Assembly: GCA_001795315.1 (NCBI GenBank)
Contig: MGOH01000070.1
Coordinates: forward strand, 10,663 to 17,168
DNA length: 6,506 bases
DNA from: Chloroflexi bacterium RBG_19FT_COMBO_48_23
GTDB taxonomy: Bacteria > Chloroflexota > Dehalococcoidia > GIF9 > UBA5620
Direction of reading: 5' to 3'
Positions 1 to 6,506 of this stretch are shown one piece after another (position 1 is the stretch's first letter; each line of letters opens with the position of its first letter). The translations under genes and the position numbers were made by a program. The notes beneath the pieces were generated by a model. That model did no database searches, was not told the DNA's origin, and saw only the letters and a program-made list of their open reading frames with translations.

Positions 1-244
1 CGTCCTTTATCCACGCCTTACGCTTATCCACACTCCATTCAGCATAATTAGAATCAGCCAGGTGAAGTTCAATAAAGCGAGTCAGGAGTGCAGGAGAGTT
101 TACCCTGTCCCCAGTTTTTCTGGCCCATTTATGAATGTACTTGTCGAGCCCGCCTAACACCGTGGTATTAGCGTAGTTTCTCTGGCATTCCATTTGGAGA
201 ATGGTTCGCAAAGGCTCAACATCTATGAGCGAAGAGGTTGTCAC
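1..244 (-). CDS. recG: Probable ATP-dependent DNA helicase RecG, N-terminal 81 residues (3' end outside window)
   Basis: Partial gene running off the left edge. It reads as an open frame of 81 codons from a GTG at 244-242. The GTG is preceded 9 bases upstream by AGAAGG (259-254), and an in-frame TAG lies at 262-260, so no longer start is possible. The visible protein has 'LRTILQMECQRNYANTTVLGGLDKYIHKWA' split around residues 13-41, followed by a charged helical stretch with aromatic residues (Y68, W70, W78). I recall Chloroflexota RecG proteins carrying an N-terminal extension of this 'L..IL..E....Y....V.GGLDK' type ahead of the wedge (OB-fold) domain. RecG remodels stalled replication forks and Holliday junctions. 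The neighbour argues the same way, since yloV is followed by recG in many Firmicutes. None of the helicase motifs lie inside the window, so the name rests on the N-terminus and on context. A lineage-specific protein of unknown function remains possible. Confidence 0.6.
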   Translation of the reverse strand, partial: MTTSSLIDVEPLRTILQMECQRNYANTTVLGGLDKYIHKWARKTGDRVNSPALLTRFIELHLADSNYAEWSVDKRKAWIKD

Positions 245-298
245 CGATTTTAACCTTCTCTAAGTCCCAGAAATAATCACTGCTGACCTAGTTCTGGC

Positions 299-326
299 AT
301 TAAATCAAAACAAGCATCAGTTACAA
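299..326 (-). promoter_or_regulatory. Candidate sigma-70-type promoter for the recG-like gene
   Basis: On the minus strand, TTGTAA (326-321, 4 of 6 match to TTGACA) is separated by 16 bases from TTTAAT (304-299, 5 of 6 match to TATAAT). A TG one base before the -10 box (307-306) makes it an extended -10. Transcription would begin near 292, leaving a leader of about 48 bases before the GTG start. It lies in the 114 bp gap after the fakA/yloV stop codon, where no convincing terminator hairpin with a T-run was seen, so read-through from yloV is also likely. The call is motif-based only. Confidence 0.3.
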
Positions 327-358
327 TTTTGACTAAAGCTACAAGCCTCAAGAGGTTA

Positions 359-1996
359 TTATTCCAGAGAAACTATATAGCGATAATGCGGTTGTCCGCC
401 AGATACCGTTTCTACCTGTTTTTCATGATTCTTGTCACGGATTTTCTGAGCCACCTGCTCCGCCTGAGCTTCTTCAATATCAGCGCCGTAATATACGGTC
501 ACTACCTCTGCCGAATCAATACCTGCTTTATCAAGAGCTTCAAAGAGAACCTCTTCCATGTTATCATTGACAGCAAGCAATTTGTCATCATCCAATATGG
601 CAATCGCCTGCCCTTTCTTTATCTTCAATCCTTGTAACTGCGTGCTACGTGCTGACTCGGTGATTTCTACAGTTTTCACCGTGGCGACAGCATCTTCCAT
701 AACCTGAACATTCTCTTTCATGCCCCCCTCGTAATTGAAAGCGATGAGAGCAGCTATCCCCTGAGGCATAGTCCTGGCTGGAATCACAGATATCTCTTTG
801 GATGTGAGCGACTGGACCTGAGAGGCAGCCAGAATAATATTCTTATTATTAGGTAACAGAATTATCTTCTGTGATGGCAATGCCTCAACTGCTTGAAGTA
901 TCTCCTGGACACTCGGGTTCATTGTCTGCCCACCTGTCACTATCGCTGCAGCTCCCAAACTCCGGAAGACCTCTCTCATCCCGTTTCCGGCTGCAACCGC
1001 CACCACGCCAATATCCGAGCTGGGCAACTTTTCTTTCTGCATCTCAACAAAGCCAACATGCTGGTCGTCCATATTCTGAACCTGTAATTGATGCAAGGTA
1101 CCCAAGGAAGTAGCATAACGTATAATATCGCCCGGGTCATAGGTATGAATATGAATCCTAACAGTGGTCTCATCACCAACGACGACAACGGATTGACCTT
1201 TGCTTTCCATCTTCTTTCTTATTTTATCGGGATTCAGTTTATGGCCTTCGAGCAAGAAGTTAGTACAATATCCGTAGGGCTCTTCTGATTCAGCCACAAG
1301 TGTAGTCGCCCTAGGTCCCACAGGCAACTCAGCAGTAACCACCTGCGGGCGCCGATATCGCATTTCCTCAACCTTTCCTTCTAAATAACGAAGTGCGCCT
1401 TCCAGCAATACATATATACCTTGACCTCCAGCATCTACTACACCAGCTTCACGCAACACATCTAACAAAAGAGGTGTCCTGGCCACTGAATCCTTAGCCG
1501 CATCAACAGCAGCCTCTGCTACACCGGTCAAATTATCTGGAGCGGTCCGGGCAGCTTCTTTAGCGGCTTTAGCTGCATCCTTGATCACTGTCAACATAGT
1601 TCCTTCTACCGGCTGCGATAGCCCTTTATAGGCGGCGCGACATGCTTCATCAAGTGCCACCGCCAAATCGCTTCCGGTAGCAGACTCTTTCTCATCAAGC
1701 CCCTTCGCCAAGCCACGGAAAAACTGGGACAGTATCACGCCTGAATTTCCCCTAGCGCCCATTAAAGCGCCCTGGGCCATCGCCTTAGCTACATCAGAGA
1801 CACTACTGCCTGAAACTCGGTCAGCTTCTTCCATGACCGAGCGCATGGTGAGGAACATGTTCGTCCCGGTATCACCATCAGGCACAGGAAAAACGTTTAT
1901 GGCATTAATGTCCGGAACGCTTTTCTCCAGCCAGCTACTGCCAGCAGCAAACATATCTCTAAACTCCTGCCCATCACAGGAACGAACTTGCTTCAT
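359..1996 (-). CDS. fakA: DhaL/Dak2-domain kinase of the FakA/YloV family (fatty acid kinase catalytic subunit)
   Basis: 545 residues, the usual length for the YloV/FakA family. FakA phosphorylates fatty acids presented by a FakB (DegV-family) binding protein, giving acyl-phosphate for phospholipid synthesis. It is a soluble cytoplasmic enzyme. The N-terminal DhaL nucleotide-binding domain (about residues 8-205) shows the Mg-ATP motif N34-V-F-P-V-P-D-G-D-T-G-T-N46, with the metal-binding aspartates D40 and D42. It also has 'GARGNSGVILSQ' (80-91) and the late motif 'DAGGQG' (188-193). The middle domain keeps Cys244, His282 and His284, matching the Cys and His-x-His that bind zinc in characterised FakA. 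The C-terminal part (about 325-545) has 'TGGQTMNPS', 'LPNNKNI' and a 'GGQPHYRYIVSLE' ending typical of the family. The ATG has AAGGAG five bases upstream (2007-2002). No fakB gene lies in the window, so the substrate is inferred from the family. The gene is divergent from rpmB and precedes the recG-like gene. Confidence 0.9.
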   Translation of the reverse strand: MKQVRSCDGQEFRDMFAAGSSWLEKSVPDINAINVFPVPDGDTGTNMFLTMRSVMEEADRVSGSSVSDVAKAMAQGALMGARGNSGVILSQFFRGLAKGLDEKESATGSDLAVALDEACRAAYKGLSQPVEGTMLTVIKDAAKAAKEAARTAPDNLTGVAEAAVDAAKDSVARTPLLLDVLREAGVVDAGGQGIYVLLEGALRYLEGKVEEMRYRRPQVVTAELPVGPRATTLVAESEEPYGYCTNFLLEGHKLNPDKIRKKMESKGQSVVVVGDETTVRIHIHTYDPGDIIRYATSLGTLHQLQVQNMDDQHVGFVEMQKEKLPSSDIGVVAVAAGNGMREVFRSLGAAAIVTGGQTMNPSVQEILQAVEALPSQKIILLPNNKNIILAASQVQSLTSKEISVIPARTMPQGIAALIAFNYEGGMKENVQVMEDAVATVKTVEITESARSTQLQGLKIKKGQAIAILDDDKLLAVNDNMEEVLFEALDKAGIDSAEVVTVYYGADIEEAQAEQVAQKIRDKNHEKQVETVSGGQPHYRYIVSLE

Positions 1997-2006
1997 CTCT
2001 TCTCCT

Positions 2007-2034
2007 TTGTATAATCTGGAAATTGTGGTATAAT
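2007..2034 (+). promoter_or_regulatory. Candidate extended -10 promoter for rpmB
   Basis: A perfect TATAAT (2029-2034) is preceded by TG at 2026-2027, one base before the hexamer, making a full extended -10 element. A weak -35 (TTGTAT, 2007-2012) sits 16 bases upstream. Such a weak -35 is common with extended -10 promoters. Transcription would begin near 2041, leaving about 60 bases of leader before the TTG start of rpmB at 2102. This is the best promoter match in the window and points in the only direction with a plus-strand gene. Confidence 0.55.
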
Positions 2035-2051
2035 TCTACTCCTGTTGTCAA
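2022..2051 (-). promoter_or_regulatory. Candidate promoter for fakA/yloV
   Basis: On the minus strand a perfect TTGACA (2051-2046) is followed after 18 bases by CACAAT (2027-2022, 4 of 6 match to TATAAT). Transcription would start near 2015, giving a leader of roughly 18 bases that contains the AAGGAG ribosome site (2007-2002). The -10 element is imperfect, but the -35 is exact and the spacing is acceptable. The element overlaps the candidate rpmB promoter on the other strand, so the two polymerases could not be bound at once. The call is motif-based only. Confidence 0.4.
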
Positions 2052-2101
2052 GACCAACTTAACAGTTATATGGTTTCATCTACGGAAAAGGAGTTAACAA
2101 T

Positions 2102-2290
2102 TTGGCTACAAAATGCGAAATCTGTGGCAAAACGGCACACTTCGGCCATAGGGTAAGCCATTCTAAGCAGCATACTAGGCGGCGCTGGCTTCCCAATATC
2201 CAGGCAGCCACTATTGTGCTTGACGGGAAATCTAAGCAACTTAATCTGTGTACTCGCTGTCTGCGCAGTCAACATAAGCTAACCCGATAG
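2102..2290 (+). CDS. rpmB: 50S ribosomal protein L28 (bL28), zinc-ribbon type
   Basis: 62 residues, the normal length for bL28, a small basic protein of the large ribosomal subunit. The sequence opens with the family pattern '[10 protein letters not shown]' and '[20 protein letters not shown]' (15-34). It carries two Cys-x-x-Cys pairs (C5/C8 and C50/C53), so it is the zinc-binding form and not the cysteine-free form. Translation starts at TTG: the family's M-A-x-x-C start falls here, AAGGAG (2088-2093) is 8 bases upstream, and the frame has no ATG before an in-frame TAA at 2060-2062. It is the only plus-strand gene, divergent from fakA/yloV with its own promoter candidate. Its 3' end overlaps rpe by 12 bases on the opposite strand, so any terminator must lie inside rpe; none was seen just past the stop. 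Confidence 0.95.
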   Translation: MATKCEICGKTAHFGHRVSHSKQHTRRRWLPNIQAATIVLDGKSKQLNLCTRCLRSQHKLTR

Positions 2291-2956
2291 ACCAAGTGCT
2301 TTCCTCATCTCCCGCAACGCATTCCCGGCACCTTGCTTAGAGCCAAAAATTGCAGCTCCGGCAACCAGGACATCAGCTCCCGCTTCAGCCACCTTTGGAG
2401 CTATTCTTGTATTGATACCACCATCCACTTCTAGCTCTGCCTTGGCCTGTCTATCATCCAGTATCTTCCGTAGCCGAGCTATTTTATCCATCATACTGCC
2501 GATGAAAACCTGACCGCCGAAACCAGGATTAACAGTCATAACCAGTACCAGGTCGAGCAAAGGAAGAACTTCATCCAATGAGCTTAGAGGAGTGGCTGGA
2601 TTCAACGATACTCCAGCCTTAACCCCCAGGCCTTTTATTGCCTCGACTAAGCGATGCAGATGTGTTGCAGCTTCAACATGGACAGTGATAATATCAGCGC
2701 CAGCGTCAGCAAACTGTGAGACATGAGCCTCCGGTCGCTCAATCATCAAATGTACGTCCAGCGGCAGGTCAGTCCAGGAACGAAGTGAAGCCACCACAGG
2801 AGCACCAATGGTTATATTAGGCACAAACTGACCATCCATTACATCGACATGAATGTAGTCAGCTCCGGCTTTAGCTACCTCAACCACTTGTTCACCGAGA
2901 CGACTGAAATCAGCCGAAAGAATTGACGGCGCTAGTTTAACTCGCCTACTTTTCAT
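2279..2956 (-). CDS. rpe: Ribulose-phosphate 3-epimerase
   Basis: 225 residues, typical length for this single-domain TIM barrel. It interconverts D-ribulose 5-phosphate and D-xylulose 5-phosphate in the pentose phosphate pathway, in the cytoplasm. Visible family motifs are '[10 protein letters not shown]' (8-17), '[12 protein letters not shown]' (36-47), '[10 protein letters not shown]' (67-76), 'VNPGFGGQ' (142-149) and 'EVDGGIN' (176-182). The metal ligands and acid/base residues are present as H36, D38, H69 and D178. The ATG at 2956 lies inside the end of argH, an 11 bp overlap that suggests translational coupling. An AGGG sits a few bases upstream, and the start gives the usual short lead before APSILSADF. 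It appears to be the last gene of the argD-argG-argH-rpe unit. Its stop codon lies within rpmB on the other strand. Nothing looks missing or broken. Confidence 0.95.
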   Translation of the reverse strand: MKSRRVKLAPSILSADFSRLGEQVVEVAKAGADYIHVDVMDGQFVPNITIGAPVVASLRSWTDLPLDVHLMIERPEAHVSQFADAGADIITVHVEAATHLHRLVEAIKGLGVKAGVSLNPATPLSSLDEVLPLLDLVLVMTVNPGFGGQVFIGSMMDKIARLRKILDDRQAKAELEVDGGINTRIAPKVAEAGADVLVAGAAIFGSKQGAGNALREMRKALGLSG

Positions 2957-4349
2957 TCCTCGCCCTGATAAGCTTTTTAGCCCGTGACAAGGCAGCTACC
3001 ACCTGTGCCGGCGCAGTGCCCCCAACGGTATTGCGAGCCTGGACCGAGGTTTTCACCGTAATGCTGTAGACATCATCGGCGAAAAGGGGTGAGAAAACAC
3101 GATACTCATCCAGGCTCAACTCCTGAAAGCCTTTGCTTTTACCGATGGCATATTGCACCAGCTTGCCCACAATACTATGCGCCTGGCGAAAAGGCAATCC
3201 CTTCTTCACCAGATAGTCAGCCAGGTCGGTAGCCAGTATATAGCTGCCTGTCATCGGTTGTTCCATGCGAGCGCTATTGGTTTTCAGGGTTTTTATCAAA
3301 CCAGTAAAGACTTCCAACGTCGAGATAAGTGTGTCCACGGTATCAAAAAGCCCTTCTTTGTCTTCCTGCATATCGCGATTGTAAGCCAGTGGAAGTCCTT
3401 TCATTATCGTCAAAAGGCTGAGCAAATTACCGTAAACTCTGCCCGTCTTGCCTCTGGCTAATTCCGCCACATCAGGGTTCTTCTTCTGAGGCATAATGCT
3501 ACTGCTCGTAGCATAGGCCTCATCAAGCTCCACGAAGCCGAACTCGGCTGAAGACCACAGTACTATTTCCTCCGCCAGCCGGGATATATGCATCATCGAG
3601 ATAGCAGCAGCAGCTTCATATTCTATGACAAAATCCCGGTCAGACACCGCATCGAGGCTGTTAGCGCTTACCTCACTGAAGCCCAGCTTCTGAGCTATGA
3701 AGTTGCGGTCAACAGGATAAGCCACCCCGGCCAGAGCCCCACTGCCCAGCGGTAGGACATCAGTACGTTTTAAGCAATCCTGAAATCTAATCACGTCCCG
3801 CTGCGTCATCTCAAAATAGGCTAAGAGATGGTGGGCAAAAAGAACGGGCTGAGCCTGTTGTAGATGGGTATACCCAGGCATAATGACAGCTTTGTTAGCC
3901 TCAGCTATATCCAGCAGCACCAGCTGAAAATCTTTTAACCTGCTAATAGTCTCCGAGATAGCTTCTTTGACGAAAAGACGCATATCCAGAGCCACCTGGT
4001 CATTTCTGGAACGAGCAGTATGCAGCTTGCCAGCCACGTCACCTATTTTCTCAAACAGGCGACTCTCTATATTCATGTGTATATCCTCAAGCTCAGGCTT
4101 GAATTCAAATTTCCCTTGCTCAATCTCATCACGGATTGAGACAAGGCCTGAGACGATAAGCTCAGCATCTTTTTTCGATATCAGCTCCTGCTTAGCTAAC
4201 ATATGAGCATGTGCAATGCTCCCGGCAATGTCATGTTTATATAACCTCCAATCAAAGGAAATGGAGGCAACATATTTCTCTGCCGCTTTATCTACACTCT
4301 TTTTAAAACGGCTGCGCAAATGACCTTTAACCTCGTCTTTTTTAGCCAT
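2946..4349 (-). CDS. argH: Argininosuccinate lyase
   Basis: 467 residues, normal for the family. It cleaves argininosuccinate to arginine and fumarate, the last step of arginine synthesis, as a cytoplasmic homotetramer of the fumarase/aspartase superfamily. Family motifs: '[12 protein letters not shown]' (109-120), '[12 protein letters not shown]' (157-168) with T161-H162, '[10 protein letters not shown]' (199-208), and the signature loop '[12 protein letters not shown]' (282-293) with the catalytic serine near 283. The N-terminus reads 'GHLRSRF' where many homologues have 'WGGRF'; I recall a similar 'SHIRSRF' in Dehalococcoides. The open frame extends 66 codons further upstream to 4547, but that stretch lies inside argG and resembles no lyase sequence. 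The ATG at 4349 gives the right length and sits 13 bp after the argG stop. No strong Shine-Dalgarno is visible before it, so coupling to argG translation is likely. The last 11 bp overlap rpe. Confidence 0.96.
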   Translation of the reverse strand: MAKKDEVKGHLRSRFKKSVDKAAEKYVASISFDWRLYKHDIAGSIAHAHMLAKQELISKKDAELIVSGLVSIRDEIEQGKFEFKPELEDIHMNIESRLFEKIGDVAGKLHTARSRNDQVALDMRLFVKEAISETISRLKDFQLVLLDIAEANKAVIMPGYTHLQQAQPVLFAHHLLAYFEMTQRDVIRFQDCLKRTDVLPLGSGALAGVAYPVDRNFIAQKLGFSEVSANSLDAVSDRDFVIEYEAAAAISMMHISRLAEEIVLWSSAEFGFVELDEAYATSSSIMPQKKNPDVAELARGKTGRVYGNLLSLLTIMKGLPLAYNRDMQEDKEGLFDTVDTLISTLEVFTGLIKTLKTNSARMEQPMTGSYILATDLADYLVKKGLPFRQAHSIVGKLVQYAIGKSKGFQELSLDEYRVFSPLFADDVYSITVKTSVQARNTVGGTAPAQVVAALSRAKKLIRARNEK

Positions 4350-4362
4350 ACACTTTAATATC

Positions 4363-5592
4363 TCAAGTTTTCTTTTTCGACTTCTTTTCTCCGTCCTCAC
4401 CACCTTGCACTTTAGCCTGAACCTTCGCCGGCAGCCCCCATACATGAATAAAACCAATCGAGGCGCTCTGGTCAAAGACATCACCTTTATCATAAGTAGC
4501 CAGGCTATAGTCATACAATGAGACAGGAGACTTCCTGCCGACCACAATACAACTTCCCTTGAACAGCTTGACCCTTATCGTACCGGTAACATGCTTCTGA
4601 GCGCTATCCACATAAGTAGCCAAATCCCGGCGCAATGCAGTAAACCACAGACCGTTATATATTATGTCGGCATACTCGCTAGACACCTTCTCGTTGAAAC
4701 GTAACTGCTGGTGAGATAAAGTAATCGCTTCCATTGCCTGGTGGGCTTTCAGCAAAACCGTAGCTGCTGGGGATTCATAAATTTCCCTCGACTTTATCCC
4801 CACCAGCCTGCTTTCCACATGGTCAACTCTACCTACACCATGTTTACCGGCTATCTCATTAAGCTTTTGAATTAGAGCCACAGCATTCAATTTCTTACCA
4901 TCAAGGCTGACCGGAATTCCTGCCTTGAAACCAATCTCTACGTAAGCAGGCTTATCAGGAGATGTAGCCGGTGACTTGGTCCAGGCGAAAACATCATCCG
5001 GAGGTTCAACCCACGGGTCTTCCAGCACACCGCACTCTATGCTCCTGCCCCAGATATTTTCATCTATGGAATAAGGACTGGCGACTTTAACCGGTATTGG
5101 GATACCATGTTTTTCAGCATAGGCAATAGTCTCTTCTCGTGTCATACCCCATTCCCTTGCCGGTGCTATAATCTCTAATTCCGGAGCTAAAGCAGCAACG
5201 CTCACATCGAAGCGAACCTGGTCATTGCCCTTGCCCGTTGAGCCATGAGCTACAGCAACAGCACCTTCTTTTCTGGCAGTATCCACCAGCATTTTAGCTA
5301 TCAGCGGACGACCGAGCGCTGTAGCCAGCGGGTACTGCCCCTCATAAATGGCATTAGCCTTTAGAGCTGGAAAAACAAAGGAGTCAATAAAAAGCTCTTT
5401 CGCATCCACTGTTAATGCCTTGACTGCTCCTGTTTTCAGCGCCTTTTTCTGGATGGCAGGGAGCTCGCCAACACCGCCTATATCCGCGGTTAGCGCAATA
5501 ACATCCATTTTATACTTATCCGCCATCCATTTTATAGCTACCGAAGTATCCAGCCCACCACTATAGGCCAGTACTACTTTTTTATTTGCCAT
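4363..5592 (-). CDS. argG: Argininosuccinate synthase
   Basis: 409 residues. It joins citrulline and aspartate, using ATP, to make argininosuccinate, the substrate of the adjacent ArgH. It is a cytoplasmic homotetramer. The N-terminal PP-loop ATP-binding motif is 'AYSGGLDTS' (9-17). The second signature is 'GSTGKGNDQVRFD' (117-129), and 'SIDENIWGRSIECGVLE' (175-191) contributes to the synthetase domain. The body of the protein aligns by eye with the family to about residue 392. It then ends in a polar, lysine-rich tail 'GGEDGEKKSKKKT' (397-409) that looks like a disordered extension. The ATG has GGAGG (5605-5601) eight bases upstream, placed within the last codons of argD. The gap to argD is 2 bp and to argH 13 bp, consistent with one transcript. 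Confidence 0.97.
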   Translation of the reverse strand: MANKKVVLAYSGGLDTSVAIKWMADKYKMDVIALTADIGGVGELPAIQKKALKTGAVKALTVDAKELFIDSFVFPALKANAIYEGQYPLATALGRPLIAKMLVDTARKEGAVAVAHGSTGKGNDQVRFDVSVAALAPELEIIAPAREWGMTREETIAYAEKHGIPIPVKVASPYSIDENIWGRSIECGVLEDPWVEPPDDVFAWTKSPATSPDKPAYVEIGFKAGIPVSLDGKKLNAVALIQKLNEIAGKHGVGRVDHVESRLVGIKSREIYESPAATVLLKAHQAMEAITLSHQQLRFNEKVSSEYADIIYNGLWFTALRRDLATYVDSAQKHVTGTIRVKLFKGSCIVVGRKSPVSLYDYSLATYDKGDVFDQSASIGFIHVWGLPAKVQAKVQGGEDGEKKSKKKT

Positions 5593-5594
5593 TC

Positions 5595-6506
5595 CTATGA
5601 CCTCCGACTAAAAACTATTTCTAAAATGCCCAATGCCTCGTCAACATCTTTCTCAGTGATAACAAGCGGCGGCATGAACCGCAGGGCATCTGGCTTGACC
5701 GGATTAACAAGTAAGCCTTCCTTCAAACAAGCCAGCACCATCTCCTCAGCTATATTATCAGTAAACTTCAAAGCCAACAACAACCCGCGACCTCTTATCT
5801 CAACAATGAAGTCGAATTTGGCTTTTAGCTTTTCAAGGCCAGCTACAAGATATTGCCCTGTTCTTTTAACCTGAGATGGCAGGTCATTATCGATTATGAA
5901 TTTCAACGTTGCCAGCCCAGCAGCACAAACCAATGGGTTGCCACCAAACGTAGAGCCATGGTCACCGGGAACAAAGACCGAAGCTCGCTCCTTAGCCAGA
6001 ACAGCACCGATCGGCACGCCGCCGCCTAATCCCTTGGCTAAAGTCATTATATCCGGTTCAACTCCGTATTGCTCATAACCGAACAGGCTTCCTATTCGAC
6101 CGATACCTGTTTGAATCTCATCCAGTATTAGCAGGATGCCCTTCTCATCACACCAAGCTCGTATCTTCTTAAGATAGTTATCATCAGGCACATTAACCCC
6201 ACCTTCACCCTGAATAGGTTCCACCATAATGGCACACGTTCGATTAGTAGTTGCCGCTTTGATTGCCTTGATGTCATCGTAATTTACATGGATAAAGCCA
6301 TCCGGGAGTGGAATATAAGGTTGCTGGTGCTTGTCCTGCCCCGTAGCTGCTACCGTAGCTAAAGTCCGGCCATGAAAAGAACCAAAGGTTGTTATTATCT
6401 CATAAGCTCCGTTAAGATGAAGCTTGCCGTAACGGCGGGCTAATTTTATTGCTCCTTCATTAGCCTCAGCGCCGCTGTTACAAAAGAAAACCCGGTCAAG
6501 GCAACT
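5595..6506 (-). CDS. argD: Acetylornithine aminotransferase (5' end outside window)
   Basis: The C-terminal 303 residues are present. The frame stays open to the right edge, and roughly the first 90-100 residues of a family member of about 400 are missing. The enzyme is a PLP-dependent class III aminotransferase that converts N-acetylglutamate semialdehyde and glutamate to N-acetylornithine in arginine synthesis. It may also serve as a succinyldiaminopimelate aminotransferase in lysine synthesis. Visible motifs in fragment numbering: 'VFFCNSGAEANEGAIKLAR' near residues 6-24, 'SFHGRTLATVAATG' near 43-56, 'MVEPIQGEGGV' near 94-104, and 'ILDEIQTGIGR' with the cofactor-binding aspartate near 129. 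The PLP lysine lies in 'TLAKGLGGG' near 158 (codon 6035-6033), followed by 'GSTFGGNPLVCAAG'. An internal ATG at 6227 is not the start, because conserved sequence continues upstream of it. It is the first visible gene of the arg unit; earlier arg genes may lie beyond the edge. Confidence 0.95.
   Translation of the reverse strand, partial: SCLDRVFFCNSGAEANEGAIKLARRYGKLHLNGAYEIITTFGSFHGRTLATVAATGQDKHQQPYIPLPDGFIHVNYDDIKAIKAATTNRTCAIMVEPIQGEGGVNVPDDNYLKKIRAWCDEKGILLILDEIQTGIGRIGSLFGYEQYGVEPDIMTLAKGLGGGVPIGAVLAKERASVFVPGDHGSTFGGNPLVCAAGLATLKFIIDNDLPSQVKRTGQYLVAGLEKLKAKFDFIVEIRGRGLLLALKFTDNIAEEMVLACLKEGLLVNPVKPDALRFMPPLVITEKDVDEALGILEIVFSRRS

Noticed and set aside
342..358. Small inverted repeat (CCTC AA GAGG core) just after the fakA/yloV stop as a possible terminator.
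   Set aside because: The stem is only four perfect pairs with a two-base loop, and no T-run follows on the minus strand.
329..637. Plus-strand open frame of about 100 codons over the end of fakA/yloV.
   Set aside because: It is antisense to the well-conserved C-terminus of FakA, has no clear ribosome site and matches nothing I recognise; it is a shadow frame.
871..1288. Several short plus-strand open frames within fakA/yloV.
   Set aside because: They lie opposite conserved kinase sequence, including the His-x-His region, and have low-complexity or unpatterned translations.
2042..2068. Possible hairpins in the rpmB leader (CTGTT...AACAG and AACT...AGTT) as an autoregulatory L28 site.
   Set aside because: Arms are only four to five bases and mutually exclusive, with no resemblance to a known leader; chance is the simpler explanation.
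2261..2268. Eight-base palindrome CTGCGCAG near the end of rpmB as a site for a regulator or terminator.
   Set aside because: It encodes residues next to the conserved C50/C53 pair, is too short to be significant, and has no T-run beside it.
2066..2275. Minus-strand open frame of 69 codons opposite rpmB.
   Set aside because: It mirrors the unmistakable bL28 coding sequence and its zinc-binding cysteines; there is no independent support.
3153..4206. Plus-strand open frames opposite argH.
   Set aside because: They mirror conserved lyase motifs on the other strand, with no start signals or recognisable domains.
4350..4547. In-frame upstream extension of argH by 66 codons, overlapping argG.
   Set aside because: The stretch lies inside the conserved end of argG in another frame, resembles no lyase sequence, and would make the protein far longer than family members. 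The ATG at 4349 gives the expected length and spacing.
5348..6078. Plus-strand open frames opposite argG and argD.
   Set aside because: They are antisense shadows of strongly conserved enzyme sequence, rich in Ser/Pro/Thr as expected from reverse-frame reading.

Overview
This is an ordinary bacterial chromosome segment with moderate GC and tightly packed housekeeping genes. The ArgH sequence begins with a GHLRSRF-type start instead of the common WGGRF start, followed by a '[10 protein letters not shown]' stretch. The window also pairs an arginine operon with rpe and a putative RecG whose N-terminus begins with a 'GGLDKYIHKW' helical region. From memory of Dehalococcoides proteins, these features point to Chloroflexota, probably class Dehalococcoidia. 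That placement is inference from recalled sequences, not a search.

Layout from right to left, following the minus strand: argD (5' end outside the window), argG, argH and rpe form one compact transcription unit. Gaps are 2 bp (argD-argG) and 13 bp (argG-argH), followed by an 11 bp overlap (argH-rpe). ArgD makes N-acetylornithine from the semialdehyde in mid-pathway. ArgG and ArgH perform the last two steps of arginine synthesis, from citrulline through argininosuccinate to arginine and fumarate. Rpe is a pentose-phosphate epimerase carried as the last gene.

The only plus-strand gene is rpmB (ribosomal protein bL28, TTG start). It runs head-on into rpe and the two coding regions overlap by 12 bp at their 3' ends. 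Back to back with rpmB on the minus strand is a fakA/yloV-type DhaL-domain kinase gene. The 105 bp divergent region between their start codons carries promoter-like elements on both strands that overlap each other. After a 114 bp gap with another candidate promoter, the left edge holds the first 81 codons of what is probably recG.

The set rpe / rpmB (inverted) / yloV / recG resembles a neighbourhood I recall from Firmicutes, here without the yloU (Asp23) gene and with an arginine module joined upstream of rpe. I found no mobile element, CRISPR array, RNA gene, defence system or clearly new system. No gene-free stretch exceeds 300 bp. The best second-look items are the interlocked stop codons of rpmB and rpe, the overlapping divergent promoters, and the conserved neighbourhood.
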